From NCBI RefSeq assembly GCF_902364365.1, contig NZ_CABJDN010000004.1, positions 576,705 to 640,704 on the forward strand: 64,000 nt of DNA, read 5' to 3'. The stretch is from Bacteroides intestinalis (GTDB taxonomy: Bacteria > Bacteroidota > Bacteroidia > Bacteroidales > Bacteroidaceae). A program made the position numbers and the translations under genes. Below the pieces are notes generated by a model. It searched no databases. It was not told where the DNA came from and saw nothing but the letters and a program-made list of their open reading frames with translations. Positions 44,101-51,777 of this stretch are shown one piece after another. The first letter of the stretch is position 1; every line of letters starts with the position of its first letter.

Positions 44101-44242
44101 TAGTCTGCACGGTAGCCCCGATAAGTGGCTCGTTCTGCTCGTCAGTAACACAACCTTGCACTTTAAAAAGATTTTGTGCGAAGGACACTCCCGGTAGCAA
44201 CAAAGCCAACAAAAGGAGATGTAATCTGCATAACTTTCCCAT
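41111..44242 (-). CDS. SusC/RagA TonB-dependent receptor (first pair)
   Basis: A 1043-residue outer-membrane glycan transporter. I start it at ATG 44242 (MGKLCRLHLLLLALL), where the signal peptide begins; the frame extends 8 codons upstream without support. The carboxypeptidase-regulatory-like domain (VQGCVTDEQNEPLIGATVQT) is followed by a TonB-box-like DEVVVIGYGQQRK segment, the plug with RIRGVGSF and the DPNEVQDISILKDASATAVF motif, and a barrel ending in FGINLNF. It is the first gene of a five-gene minus-strand operon. A weak -7 box lies at 44300-44307. Confidence 0.95.
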   Translation of the reverse strand: MGKLCRLHLLLLALLLPGVSFAQNLFKVQGCVTDEQNEPLIGATVQTKDKSKGTITDSSGNYVLSGVPKGSTLVFSYVGYKSKEAKATSTSLNVVLESDDEMLDEVVVIGYGQQRKVTLTGSVSNVGGKELLKSPAASLGNTLSGKLPGLQSVQYTGVPGADDPVIRIRGVGSFNSAEPLVLVDGVEREFSQIDPNEVQDISILKDASATAVFGVRGANGVILVTTRRGEIGKPTITLTASVGLQQISKFLEPANSYEYATAYNHAQEVEGVAEDGWKFSKEAIQHWKDMDMPTVYPSTNWFKYLMDDHAWQEQYNINVSGGTEHARYFVSVGMLNQDGLFKTFDQGDDANFKYRRYNFRANLDVDFSKLSTLSIGIGGRIGRRNSIGNGEYNGQSGVFGVEGLLNNGTPMSGYGLDSEGRRIISDPNLVGAVGSDGLGLIYEQGYTTQRQSVVNLDLQYKLKLDFITKGLDFRIKGSYNSDYTQQKARTTGGGISYKATIAKGEYEEDGSPKIVYVRQGDSWPLGYEESKWGGRNWYAEASLNYTRKFGDHNFGALVLYNESKNYYPGGVYNSIPRGYVGMVGRITYDYQTKYMVDLNMGYNGSENFAKGKRFGFFPSASLGWIISSEKFWEPIRNVVSYFKLRGSIGKVGNDQGVGRFLYLPGTWQFYTNNGGAWWTNDRTGNFGTNNGAFMPGARESSNGNPNVTWETATKQNYGADVHFFGSRLSLGVDFFWEDRKNILISNETTIAGISALKPNSINFGRVKNHGYEITLRWADHIGKVNYSIAPTFAFARNKVVEMAEVKKEFPHMYHTGHPVGQPFGYDFFEFYVPGETEQRYKEVYGVDMPDQQITLRPGDSVFVDLTGDGKVDANDVHAIGYSDIPEYTGSINATLNWKGLDFSMTWVGATHVNRQLSSFYTPAFGTGNQSMLNKWVYDNSWTENNPGASLPRISLEKSAREHNGSLSDPWMVDASYIRLKNLEIGYSFHIPGVPINNIRIYANGYNLLTFTSFKANDPEAQAGYGSTRYPMTRVYNFGINLNF

Positions 44243-44344
44243 AGCATTAAAATTAAGTAAAATCATTAAGTGTTAAAATCATTAGCGTTAGAATTTTCAC
44301 AAATATATTGAGATTTATTTCCGATAGTGGGTGAAAAAATGACA

Positions 44345-44373
44345 TTTGAGGTTTAAAAAAACGCTTATATTTG
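44345..44373 (+). promoter_or_regulatory. Plus-strand promoter-like motif without a coding gene downstream
   Basis: TTTG (44345-44348) and TATATTTG (44366-44373) are 17 nt apart, slightly short of the usual 19-20 nt. Transcription would start near 44380 and run into the structured region and terminator. Confidence 0.5.
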
Positions 44374-44379
44374 CATTTT

Positions 44380-44646
44380 AATGTCGCATCGGTTTAAAAG
44401 CTATCAAGGAAAGTCCAAAATACATCATTTCCCCAAAAGCATACCGCCTAACCTATATAATTCATAGTCACGCCTCTTCTATTTCAAGGAGTTAGAACCG
44501 ACTTGTTGGCTGATAACTCCCGATAATCCCTTCTAACTCCCGACTATGAATAATGCAGACTAAACAAGCTTTATAGGCAATAGAAGAGGATTTTACAAAA
44601 AAAAAGAGACTATCTAACTTTTTAGTTGTTAGACAGCCTCATTTTT
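44380..44646 (+). ncRNA. Candidate structured non-coding RNA with crossing helices
   Basis: About 265 nt between a promoter-like motif and a terminator. Four perfect inverted repeats occur: 452-457 with 572-577, 460-469 with 542-551, 473-483 with 579-589, and 488-497 with 531-540 (all plus 44000). The 11-bp pair CCTCTTCTATT/AATAGAAGAGG crosses two of the others, so a single RNA would form a pseudoknot. No open frame or known RNA family was recognised. The region could instead be a DNA recombination or binding site; expression is unproven. Confidence 0.4.
44597..44646. terminator. Terminator of the GH9/beta-helix operon, probably bidirectional
   Basis: A 13-bp stem (44606-44618 with 44628-44640). 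On the minus strand it is complete with two G-U pairs and is followed by nine T; on the plus strand it has two mismatches and five T. Confidence 0.8.
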
Positions 44647-44663
44647 CTATTCTTGCTATTCTG

Positions 44664-46712
44664 TTATCGTTTTCCTATGAATTCATCTATATATGCCCTG
44701 TAATCGTGGTGTGTCTTATAGGTACTTTTTCCTATGCCATTCAATATATAGTTGAAACCTTTGGCGCCTCCTCCCGAAAGGGTGTTGTTGCACATGTGAT
44801 ACATTCTTATACCGGTTTTATCGGGGACTTCTATTGAATTCTCAATCATTATTTCGTTATGTAGTACATCATAAATACCGAAGGCAAAAGCTTCATGAGT
44901 ATTCACGTTATCAGCTACTTTATATGCGGCATATCCGGCACGTGTGCCGTTTTCGCTCATATAGTATTCCTGTGAGGGAGCATCATAGGGCGTTTCGCAT
45001 TGATAAAAGTAAGTTCGTCCATGTTCTCCTGTCCAGTAAGTCTGATATTCCTGGAAGTGCTCGTTGAATAAGCCGTAAATGGTGACATGGTCGCCGTTTA
45101 CTACCAGACCGTTTCGGGTGGTATTGATTTCCCAGCCTACACTGCCACGAACACCATGATCTGCTCTCCATATCCAGAAATGGTCGCCAATCACGTCATT
45201 GCTGTTTAGTTCAACTGCACGGTCTACGTGTACCTTTGCCGGACGGAATCCGCCTATCCGGAAAAACAGGTCGGTGAGCAGAATAGGATTTTGTATATGT
45301 CTTTGAGCTGTTTTCTCCGTACCAACCTGAATCAGGGTATTGGAAGTGTAATGCGCATCAAACATCAGAGAGGCAATCGTTACCCCGTCTACATCTTCTA
45401 CCAGAATTGCCGTATCGGAATTCTTTTCTCCCGGAATCAGAGTCGCCCATCCGATTCCCAATATAATGGTGTTGGGGCGGGTGACGTGGAGTGGCTCTGA
45501 AAGCTCGTACATGCCGGGAGTTATAAGCAGATGTTTACCTGCTGCGAGTTGTTTATTCATGTATTCGGCCGAGGCACCCGGTTTCACTACATAGAATTCA
45601 TTCTGTAAATCCAGACTTTCACCTTCGCCCATATCAGTGCGGCTGTAGGAGATTCCTTTGTGTTCGTGTTTCAGTGCCGGACGGAATACTTTGTATCTTC
45701 CATCGTCGCCGATAAACAAGAATGGTTTTTCACGAATGATCGGAGTGGTAGGGATAAAAGTCACATTACCTCCCTTGTCCCAATTGTTCTGATAGGTTTT
45801 GGTATCTACCTCTGTACCTAATTCAACACCTTGGAAACAATAATTGTATTTGATTTCTTCGAATTTTCCTCGTCCTTTGTTCAAAAAGGAATTTCGGGTA
45901 TACCATTGCTGTTGGTTTTTAGAACCGGCAGCAGCATCGAAGTAACAATCTGCAGTAAAGCCACCGCTTACCCATCCGTTTTCCCATTGGTTGCGTACGA
46001 CACGTTGTGAGTAAATACGTCGGATCGGTGCAGCCTGAGATACGGCCCATTTGAAAGTTTCCTCTTCATCATAGGTATCTGGTCCGATCACAGAAAGATT
46101 CTCTGCAGAACGCCAGAAAGTACACGTTCCGTTACCATTGCTTAAGTGGGGAGGGGTGTGTATATTGGAAACTTCCACATCAAACGGTGTTTTTCCTAAT
46201 CCTGCCAGATGTACATAGAACGGAACTTTCAGCAGTCCCGCTTCCTTATAATCACCAGCTTTGAATAAGAGTGCATAGCGGTTGGGACTGAACTCCTTGC
46301 CAAACATTTGTTCATGGATGGCATTAATCTCATTCCCTACGTCTTCTTTACGGTCCGTATCACTATATATGTATACATAGTCGCCGAATACTTCGGTATC
46401 CATAGCCATTGAGGCTAGGAGTTTACCTTCCTTGTCTATTATCTGATAATAATAATCATGGGGATTCCCTTTGACTTTTTTATCAGTAAATGTTGTTGAA
46501 GACGTGCTACCAATCGTCTGGTATTCGCTGAATCTTCCGGTAGATCGTTTTATGGTATATTTTCCGGCAGAAGTTTGCGATGCGATTTTCGTACTGAAGT
46601 CCAGGATGATGTTTCCGTTTCGAACTTCTATATCACTTGCGCTTGCTGGCATGCAGGTAAGCAGAGAACAGCATACAAGAAGTATTATTTCGGGGAGTTT
46701 GTTTCTTTTCAT
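44664..46712 (-). CDS. Secreted right-handed beta-helix protein, putative carbohydrate-active enzyme
   Basis: A 682-residue secreted protein with a signal peptide (about residues 1-25, ending ASAS). After an Ig-like N-terminal part it shows beta-helix features: LLFKAGDY, GVTIASLMFDAH, NDVIGDHFWIWRADHG, and NGLVVNGDHVTIYGLFNEHF. The sequence resembles actinobacterial proteins often labelled coagulation factor 5/8 type or adenylyl cyclase, labels that say little about function. Its place in a PUL operon with GH9 and ThuA genes suggests a lyase, hydrolase or glycan-binding role. Catalytic residues were not identified. It is the last gene of the operon, with a terminator just downstream. Confidence 0.8.
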   Translation of the reverse strand: MKRNKLPEIILLVCCSLLTCMPASASDIEVRNGNIILDFSTKIASQTSAGKYTIKRSTGRFSEYQTIGSTSSTTFTDKKVKGNPHDYYYQIIDKEGKLLASMAMDTEVFGDYVYIYSDTDRKEDVGNEINAIHEQMFGKEFSPNRYALLFKAGDYKEAGLLKVPFYVHLAGLGKTPFDVEVSNIHTPPHLSNGNGTCTFWRSAENLSVIGPDTYDEEETFKWAVSQAAPIRRIYSQRVVRNQWENGWVSGGFTADCYFDAAAGSKNQQQWYTRNSFLNKGRGKFEEIKYNYCFQGVELGTEVDTKTYQNNWDKGGNVTFIPTTPIIREKPFLFIGDDGRYKVFRPALKHEHKGISYSRTDMGEGESLDLQNEFYVVKPGASAEYMNKQLAAGKHLLITPGMYELSEPLHVTRPNTIILGIGWATLIPGEKNSDTAILVEDVDGVTIASLMFDAHYTSNTLIQVGTEKTAQRHIQNPILLTDLFFRIGGFRPAKVHVDRAVELNSNDVIGDHFWIWRADHGVRGSVGWEINTTRNGLVVNGDHVTIYGLFNEHFQEYQTYWTGEHGRTYFYQCETPYDAPSQEYYMSENGTRAGYAAYKVADNVNTHEAFAFGIYDVLHNEIMIENSIEVPDKTGIRMYHMCNNTLSGGGAKGFNYILNGIGKSTYKTHHDYRAYIDEFIGKR

Positions 46713-46730
46713 ATTCTGTAATTGTTTGGA

Positions 46731-47912
46731 TTATATTTTCAGTTTTATTTTAACCTTAGCCAGTAGCCCGGCAATTATAACAATGATGAGAGAGTATACG
46801 AACGATTTTAGTAGTCCGGGGATACCGCTGTATAGCGCATGTGGATAATACCATTCCAATAATTGCTGTATGGAATACCACAGATAAGGTATTACATAAC
46901 AGGTGAGTGTGGCCGTTCCCGCAGGTTTAATGATATTGAACCAGGAAGCTTTTCCTTTCACATCCGTCAACCAGTAGAATATTCCAAATAGTGGGAAGAA
47001 CATAGCCAGGCAATAGAACAACCAGGTAGGAGTAGCCTGTATTTTAGAGATAATCCAATGGGGATGAGAGAATAATCCCAATACGAACATCACTATACCG
47101 AGGCTGAAAAGGATATACAAGAATTTACCCGGATGCTTCCGGTCGGCATACTTCAGCATAATCAGGGAAGTGATGATGCCGGACATACCGAATGCATGCA
47201 GTGTCCAATCACTGGGAATAAAAGAGAGTAATACAATCCGGCTACCGTATCCCCAGGGTATTAAATCGGAGTGATTTACGACAGCAAGTAGTATGATGAC
47301 TATCCAGATAATTGTATTTTTGCAAAGGCTCTCCCGGGTAAACAGATAAATGACAGCACATATGGCATAGGTCCAGCCAATCAGTCCTAAGATACCCCAC
47401 CAACCTTGATGGAATGGAGAACCATATACATCTTTATATATAACAAGGAATGCTAATAGAATAATACCAAGGGTTTTCATCCCTCTGAACACATATTTCC
47501 CAGGACCTTCGGTATGGGGGTATACATTCCATATCAGGAAGAAACCAATGACCATCAGTATGGAGAACCATTGATAAGAGATGTTGCCTACATCGCTGCA
47601 ATTGAGCATAAATAACCCCATTGCTATCAAGGCAACCGTACGTTCAGATATATGAGCGATGATTTGTAAAGTCGTATCTCCTTTTTTAACTCTGTTTTGA
47701 ATGGCAAAAGGTATGGACATCCCCATACAGAACAGGAATGCGGGAAATATGGTATCAGAGAATCCCATCATATCCTCATTCATCTCGGCATGCATCAGCC
47801 AGTGCGGGACATTCTTCAAACCGGGAATGTCATTGACAAAGAGCATGAATAACATAGTAAGGGCGCGGAATACATCCACAGCCGCTACCCGTTGTAATGT
47901 TGAGCTTTTCAT
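46731..47912 (-). CDS. DUF5009 / NagX-like membrane protein (HGSNAT-related)
   Basis: A 393-residue inner-membrane protein with about ten helices. The N-terminus RVAAVDVFRALTMLFMLFVND is the hallmark of the COG4299/DUF5009 family, related to human heparan-alpha-glucosaminide N-acetyltransferase and to NagX of bacterial GlcNAc loci. NVPHWLMHAEMNEDMMGFSD (about 35-54) contains the region of the conserved histidine. It may transfer an acetyl group to a glucosamine-containing sugar or help transport it; neither is proven. Its presence supports an amino-sugar substrate for the locus. It lies 18 nt before the beta-helix gene. Confidence 0.85.
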   Translation of the reverse strand: MKSSTLQRVAAVDVFRALTMLFMLFVNDIPGLKNVPHWLMHAEMNEDMMGFSDTIFPAFLFCMGMSIPFAIQNRVKKGDTTLQIIAHISERTVALIAMGLFMLNCSDVGNISYQWFSILMVIGFFLIWNVYPHTEGPGKYVFRGMKTLGIILLAFLVIYKDVYGSPFHQGWWGILGLIGWTYAICAVIYLFTRESLCKNTIIWIVIILLAVVNHSDLIPWGYGSRIVLLSFIPSDWTLHAFGMSGIITSLIMLKYADRKHPGKFLYILFSLGIVMFVLGLFSHPHWIISKIQATPTWLFYCLAMFFPLFGIFYWLTDVKGKASWFNIIKPAGTATLTCYVIPYLWYSIQQLLEWYYPHALYSGIPGLLKSFVYSLIIVIIAGLLAKVKIKLKI

Positions 47913-47936
47913 TAAGTATGAGGTATTTGCTGGTTG

Positions 47937-48758
47937 TTATTTCTTGAAAGGATCTCCTTTCTTATCAGTGCTGACTACCCAACGGAAAGCGTTTACAAAT
48001 AAGAGGTTTTGTGTGGCATCAATGAATTCTTCGTCGCCATGACCCATGTTCAGATATATCATTCTGTACTTGGTGTTGGTCCATACGATGGGGAAATCAC
48101 CGAAATTAACCACGTCCTTTATGCCCAACGGATAGTTTTTAGGAGAAATGGAAAGAAGTACCTCTACGTTTTTGTTGGTTCTCGGACTGGGATTCCATTG
48201 ATACCATTCACTTGACGGAGCCACAAAAGAAGTGGGTAAATTTCTGGTGACGGGGTGTTCTTCATTGTCAACTTCAACCAAAACAGGTTGAGGGGGCCAG
48301 TTATTGCAATAGAAAACCCCGCCACCCAGAAAATCTACAAACCAAGGCCAATTTGTGTGCTTGTCGTTATAGGCGGCTACATGGAAGCCTACCCAGCCGC
48401 CTCCGTTTTCCATGTATTTTTCAAAAGCATCGCGTTCGGCTTTTGTATTGGGATAGCCATCGAGCATAACTACTACGCTATATTCTTTCAGCTGTTCGTA
48501 ACTATATTGAGACAAGTCCATGGTAATATCCAGTACAAAACCGTCACCGTAATTCAGTTTCTTGAAGAACTCTACCGCCTGCAAGGAGAATTGATAGTGT
48601 GCCTCTTCTGCATGTTGAGTATAGTAAACCAGTGCCTTGAAACGGGGACCATTGGCATAATTAGCCGGATACCCCTGGGGAATCTGCGCGTTTACCGCAA
48701 ATGTGCAGATAGCAAACAATAGAATAAGATAGAATTTAATACTTCTCATAGCATCCAT
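47937..48758 (-). CDS. Secreted ThuA-like domain protein
   Basis: A 273-residue exported protein (signal peptide to about residue 24, MRSIKFYLILLFAICTFAVN after an optional 3-residue extension; ATG 48749 is the alternative start). The rest is one ThuA-like domain of the class-I-glutamine-amidotransferase-like fold, with VVVMLDGYP, GGGWVGFHVAAY, EHPVTRNLPTSF, EWYQWNPSPRTN and YLNMGHGDEEF. Several of these motifs recur in the C-terminal domain of the GH18 fusion 15 kb away in the same locus. The enzymatic activity of the family is unsettled. It lies between the GH9 and DUF5009 genes with about 24-nt gaps. Confidence 0.88.
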   Translation of the reverse strand: MDAMRSIKFYLILLFAICTFAVNAQIPQGYPANYANGPRFKALVYYTQHAEEAHYQFSLQAVEFFKKLNYGDGFVLDITMDLSQYSYEQLKEYSVVVMLDGYPNTKAERDAFEKYMENGGGWVGFHVAAYNDKHTNWPWFVDFLGGGVFYCNNWPPQPVLVEVDNEEHPVTRNLPTSFVAPSSEWYQWNPSPRTNKNVEVLLSISPKNYPLGIKDVVNFGDFPIVWTNTKYRMIYLNMGHGDEEFIDATQNLLFVNAFRWVVSTDKKGDPFKK

Positions 48759-48781
48759 AATTTATATAGTTAATAACTTTT

Positions 48782-51250
48782 TTATTCGTATTCAGCAACC
48801 AGTGATAGCCATTTTCCTGCCGATGTTACCCATACCTCTTTATAACATGCGTTGTTGGTTTGCGGCCAGTAAGGAATATCATCATTGCCCAATGTACGGA
48901 TGCCGACAGGCATTTCACCGGTCATCTCTCCGGATGAGAAACTATTCATTTGCGGATAATTATGCCCTTCGCCATATATCAGGGATTGCCCGAAAGGATT
49001 CTTTCCAACCGTCCAGTAGAGCTGTTCCCGACCGATACCGAGCAATTCTTCATCTTTAAGGAAATTACCGCAAATGGCAGCAGACTTTCCGGTAGAGAGG
49101 TGTATGGCTGTATTGCCGTTGAAAATGCTGAACCATACCGGGAAACGTTTCAAGTAATGTTCCTTATCGAGCTTGACTCCCCGTTTCACTTGCTCTGTGT
49201 ACTGATCCTGCGCATTGGATGGCGGAAAGAGGTGGAGGGCGTAAAAACTCGCAGAATCTTTATACTCTTCTGCATGATATACTCCACTCGGAATCATTCC
49301 GTAAGGCTGGGTATATTTCATTAAACTTTTCAGATAATTGCCGTAGAGTTGTATGGAATTTATCCATTTCTGATAATCAGGGTGTTGTTGCTGCGTTTCA
49401 CAAAGCAACGTCATGGCCTGCATGTAAACCTGCTCGCGCGATTGATGGATATAGTGTACAATGGATTTTCGTGATGGATTCCGATAGAAAAAGCCACGGG
49501 TCTTGTCCTTGTCTTTTAAAGACTCCGTACGCTGGCAGTCGAGCACATACCGGATGGCTTCTGCAGCTGTCTCTGCATAACAAGACTTTCCGGTCAGTTT
49601 GTAGAGCATGCTGGCGGACCAGGATATGGTTGCCATATACTGGCTTTCGGAGGTATTGTAACTATGTTCGTACATCTGTTTGAATGAGTCGAAACCCTCT
49701 TTCCTGAATTTCTCTGTGGCAAAAGAAAAGTCTTCTTCCGCTATCTTTCGCAGATGTTCTTGCAGCATCGGGTCCCGGTCTATGGTCATTGCGGCGTATG
49801 CTTCGTATCCTGCGTACAGGAAATTGTCGAATGCCATGTTCTGAACGCGTACGGAATGGATGTCGTCCTTTGTATTCAGTATACCGTCCTGCCAGATGAG
49901 TAATCCCATGCTACTGGCACGATATCCGTCTCCATAGCGATTTTTCAGAATAAATTCAATTCCCCATTCCGCTTCTTCCAGTAAGCGGGCAGCCAATGGA
50001 GTGTTCTCGGTTTTGAGCCGATTGTATGCTTCCAGCAGGGCAAAGGTCACGTCTCCGGTTTGTAACGTCTGTTGTGACAAGTCGCCTGCATCATGCCATC
50101 CCCCCGAATAAGAAATACTTTTTCCGTCATGCCGGGAGAATAAATCCGTGTGGCAAGCCGCGTGTTTGCCGGGAACGGGATGCCCGCAGCGTTGGCAGAA
50201 TAAGAAATTCAATACTCTCCAAAGGGAATTATCCCATAGTTTTTCGTCTATCCGGAATGCCGGAGTCAGGATTTTGCCTACTTTCAGTTGATAATCTCCC
50301 GGTTGATTGAAGGCAGTGAAGTCAATAACTCCAAATTCTCCGAGGGTGGTTTGTTTTCGTTGCAATGCATCCTCATATGCCACCTCTTTAGTGGCAGAGT
50401 TTATCAGTTGGAATGCAGTCTGCTGATTACACAATAAACTATGAACGAGAGCAGTTTTCTGACTGTTGGTTGTATAACCTGTTGTAGAATAGATGATGGC
50501 ATCTTCTGCCGGAGTCCATCCGCTTACTTTTCCGGGAGCTTTGATTTGCTGTAATTGGATATTGTCAATGTAATAAATGGCAGAATCACCTGTGGTCCGA
50601 TCTTTCCCTTTTAGAGCTGTGTCGAAACGAATAGACATTACTTTATCCCGTTGATATTCGTCTATATCAAGAAAACAGTAATTCCATGTTTTGTTAACCA
50701 GATTGATGAGGTGGGAGCCACTGGGGTGATTGTATCCTTCCTTGGTTGTGGAATTATCGTTTGTGAAAGTCAGATTCATGTTGACTACACGTGCACCATC
50801 ACAATCCGGATAGATGGAAAAAACGATTCTGTTATATTTCTCCCAATTTTGCCCATTGACATGATAGGTGATACCGCTATTTCCATAAGTTGCATAGTCC
50901 GGGTCGGAAGGAGAACCGACTGCTCTTTTCCCAGTGTCAGTCGGAAAAGTCAGACGAATACTACCTTTGCCGGATACGGATTGCTCATTAGAGAAAGCCA
51001 TACTGCCTGCTCCGGAATGGGACCATCCGTTTGTACCGTCTGTTTCTGTAAGCGGTTGACTGGATAACACCTCTTTTTTCAACGCATTCTCTTCGAAAGA
51101 ACGGGAGGTGTCCAAAGGTAGCGGGGCATGAATGAATCCGGTTTCATAAATTTGCTTTTCCAGTAAGGCGTCTCCAGTCAGAGATTTTTGACTGAATAGG
51201 GAAACATGACTTATGAGTAACAGGAATAATATGAATGATTTCTTTCTCAT
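48782..51250 (-). CDS. Glycoside hydrolase family 9 enzyme with CelD_N domain
   Basis: An 822-residue secreted enzyme with a signal peptide (MRKKSFILFLLLISHVSLFS), an extra N-terminal beta-sandwich of about 200 residues, and a CelD_N immunoglobulin-like domain (about 235-335). The GH9 (alpha/alpha)6 barrel follows. The catalytic motif WHDAGD gives D387 and D390. VGKNPFGQSLIYGEG matches the GH9 signature, and YKEVWV supplies the likely acid E805. GH9 contains endoglucanases and also exo-beta-glucosaminidases; the amino-sugar context favours the latter, but that is inference. It is the first gene of a four-gene minus-strand operon. Confidence 0.9.
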   Translation of the reverse strand: MRKKSFILFLLLISHVSLFSQKSLTGDALLEKQIYETGFIHAPLPLDTSRSFEENALKKEVLSSQPLTETDGTNGWSHSGAGSMAFSNEQSVSGKGSIRLTFPTDTGKRAVGSPSDPDYATYGNSGITYHVNGQNWEKYNRIVFSIYPDCDGARVVNMNLTFTNDNSTTKEGYNHPSGSHLINLVNKTWNYCFLDIDEYQRDKVMSIRFDTALKGKDRTTGDSAIYYIDNIQLQQIKAPGKVSGWTPAEDAIIYSTTGYTTNSQKTALVHSLLCNQQTAFQLINSATKEVAYEDALQRKQTTLGEFGVIDFTAFNQPGDYQLKVGKILTPAFRIDEKLWDNSLWRVLNFLFCQRCGHPVPGKHAACHTDLFSRHDGKSISYSGGWHDAGDLSQQTLQTGDVTFALLEAYNRLKTENTPLAARLLEEAEWGIEFILKNRYGDGYRASSMGLLIWQDGILNTKDDIHSVRVQNMAFDNFLYAGYEAYAAMTIDRDPMLQEHLRKIAEEDFSFATEKFRKEGFDSFKQMYEHSYNTSESQYMATISWSASMLYKLTGKSCYAETAAEAIRYVLDCQRTESLKDKDKTRGFFYRNPSRKSIVHYIHQSREQVYMQAMTLLCETQQQHPDYQKWINSIQLYGNYLKSLMKYTQPYGMIPSGVYHAEEYKDSASFYALHLFPPSNAQDQYTEQVKRGVKLDKEHYLKRFPVWFSIFNGNTAIHLSTGKSAAICGNFLKDEELLGIGREQLYWTVGKNPFGQSLIYGEGHNYPQMNSFSSGEMTGEMPVGIRTLGNDDIPYWPQTNNACYKEVWVTSAGKWLSLVAEYE

Positions 51251-51777
51251 GATTTAGTTAACCTTTGGTTTCTGATGCAAGATTAGCGATTATTTGGCAG
51301 AAGGAGGTTTGATAATAGCCATAAAACCTTTAAAAACCATCAAAAAGCAAAGAAATGATAGAATATCTACTTTAGTTGATGATATTTAAACTCTTTTGGA
51401 AAGTAAAAAGACAAACTTTCTTTTGGAGATTGTGACCACTATTTCTACATATGTACTACCAGGCTTAGACTGACTTGATACCTACCTTCTCCTTATCTTA
51501 TAATTAGGAGTAGGTAAGGAGTAGATAGGGAGTAGGTAAGGAGTAAGTAAGGAGTAGGTATTGTGAAAATCATGAATAAAAGTTCTCATTTGTAAAGACA
51601 AACAAACAATTAAAAAAAGAATGAAGCTGACAGGAAATGCTATTTGAAGTATAATAATAGGAAAAAACCTTGTTTACTATTGGTTGTTTTTGTAATTTTA
51701 ACGCCTAAACTTAATAAAATATTTTTTGCAATCATTTTAAGAAAGAGAGAACAATCATACTCTTATATATGTATAAT
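51251..51777. other. Divergent intergenic region with an 11-bp tandem repeat
   Basis: About 520 bp between the GH9 operon and the prolyl-oligopeptidase gene. It holds the five-unit 11-bp tandem repeat at 51507-51561 and a pyrimidine-rich partly complementary stretch just before it (51479-51497). The remainder is AT-rich with no clear promoter matching the full consensus and no gene. Confidence 0.65.
51507..51561 (+). repeat. Five-unit 11-bp tandem repeat (GGAGTAGGTAA type)
   Basis: Units begin at 51507, 51518, 51529, 51540 and 51551 with no indels; they differ from GGAGTAGGTAA at one or two positions. The 11-bp period is close to one turn of DNA, so the sites would face one side of the helix. 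Confidence 0.85.

Larger units (their letters stand above)
44243..44663. other. Gene-free region between two minus-strand PUL operons
   Basis: This 421-bp gap holds a weak minus-strand -7 box for the SusC operon (44300-44307, CAAATATA on the plus strand) and a plus-strand promoter-like motif (44345-44373). Four crossing inverted repeats (44452-44589) and a bidirectional terminator (44597-44646) follow. No protein-coding gene was seen. Confidence 0.7.

Noticed and set aside
36323..44242. Recombinational shufflon of the two SusC/SusD pairs
   Set aside because: Both pairs lie in the same direction, differ widely in sequence and length, and no inverted repeats or recombinase gene flank them.
33574..44242. 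Recently acquired SusC/SusD block by base composition
   Set aside because: Sampled 60-base lines there ran about 40-47 percent G+C, close to the flanking PUL genes, so no clear compositional break was visible.
51507..51561. CRISPR array
   Set aside because: The units are contiguous 11-mers without spacers and there are no cas genes nearby.
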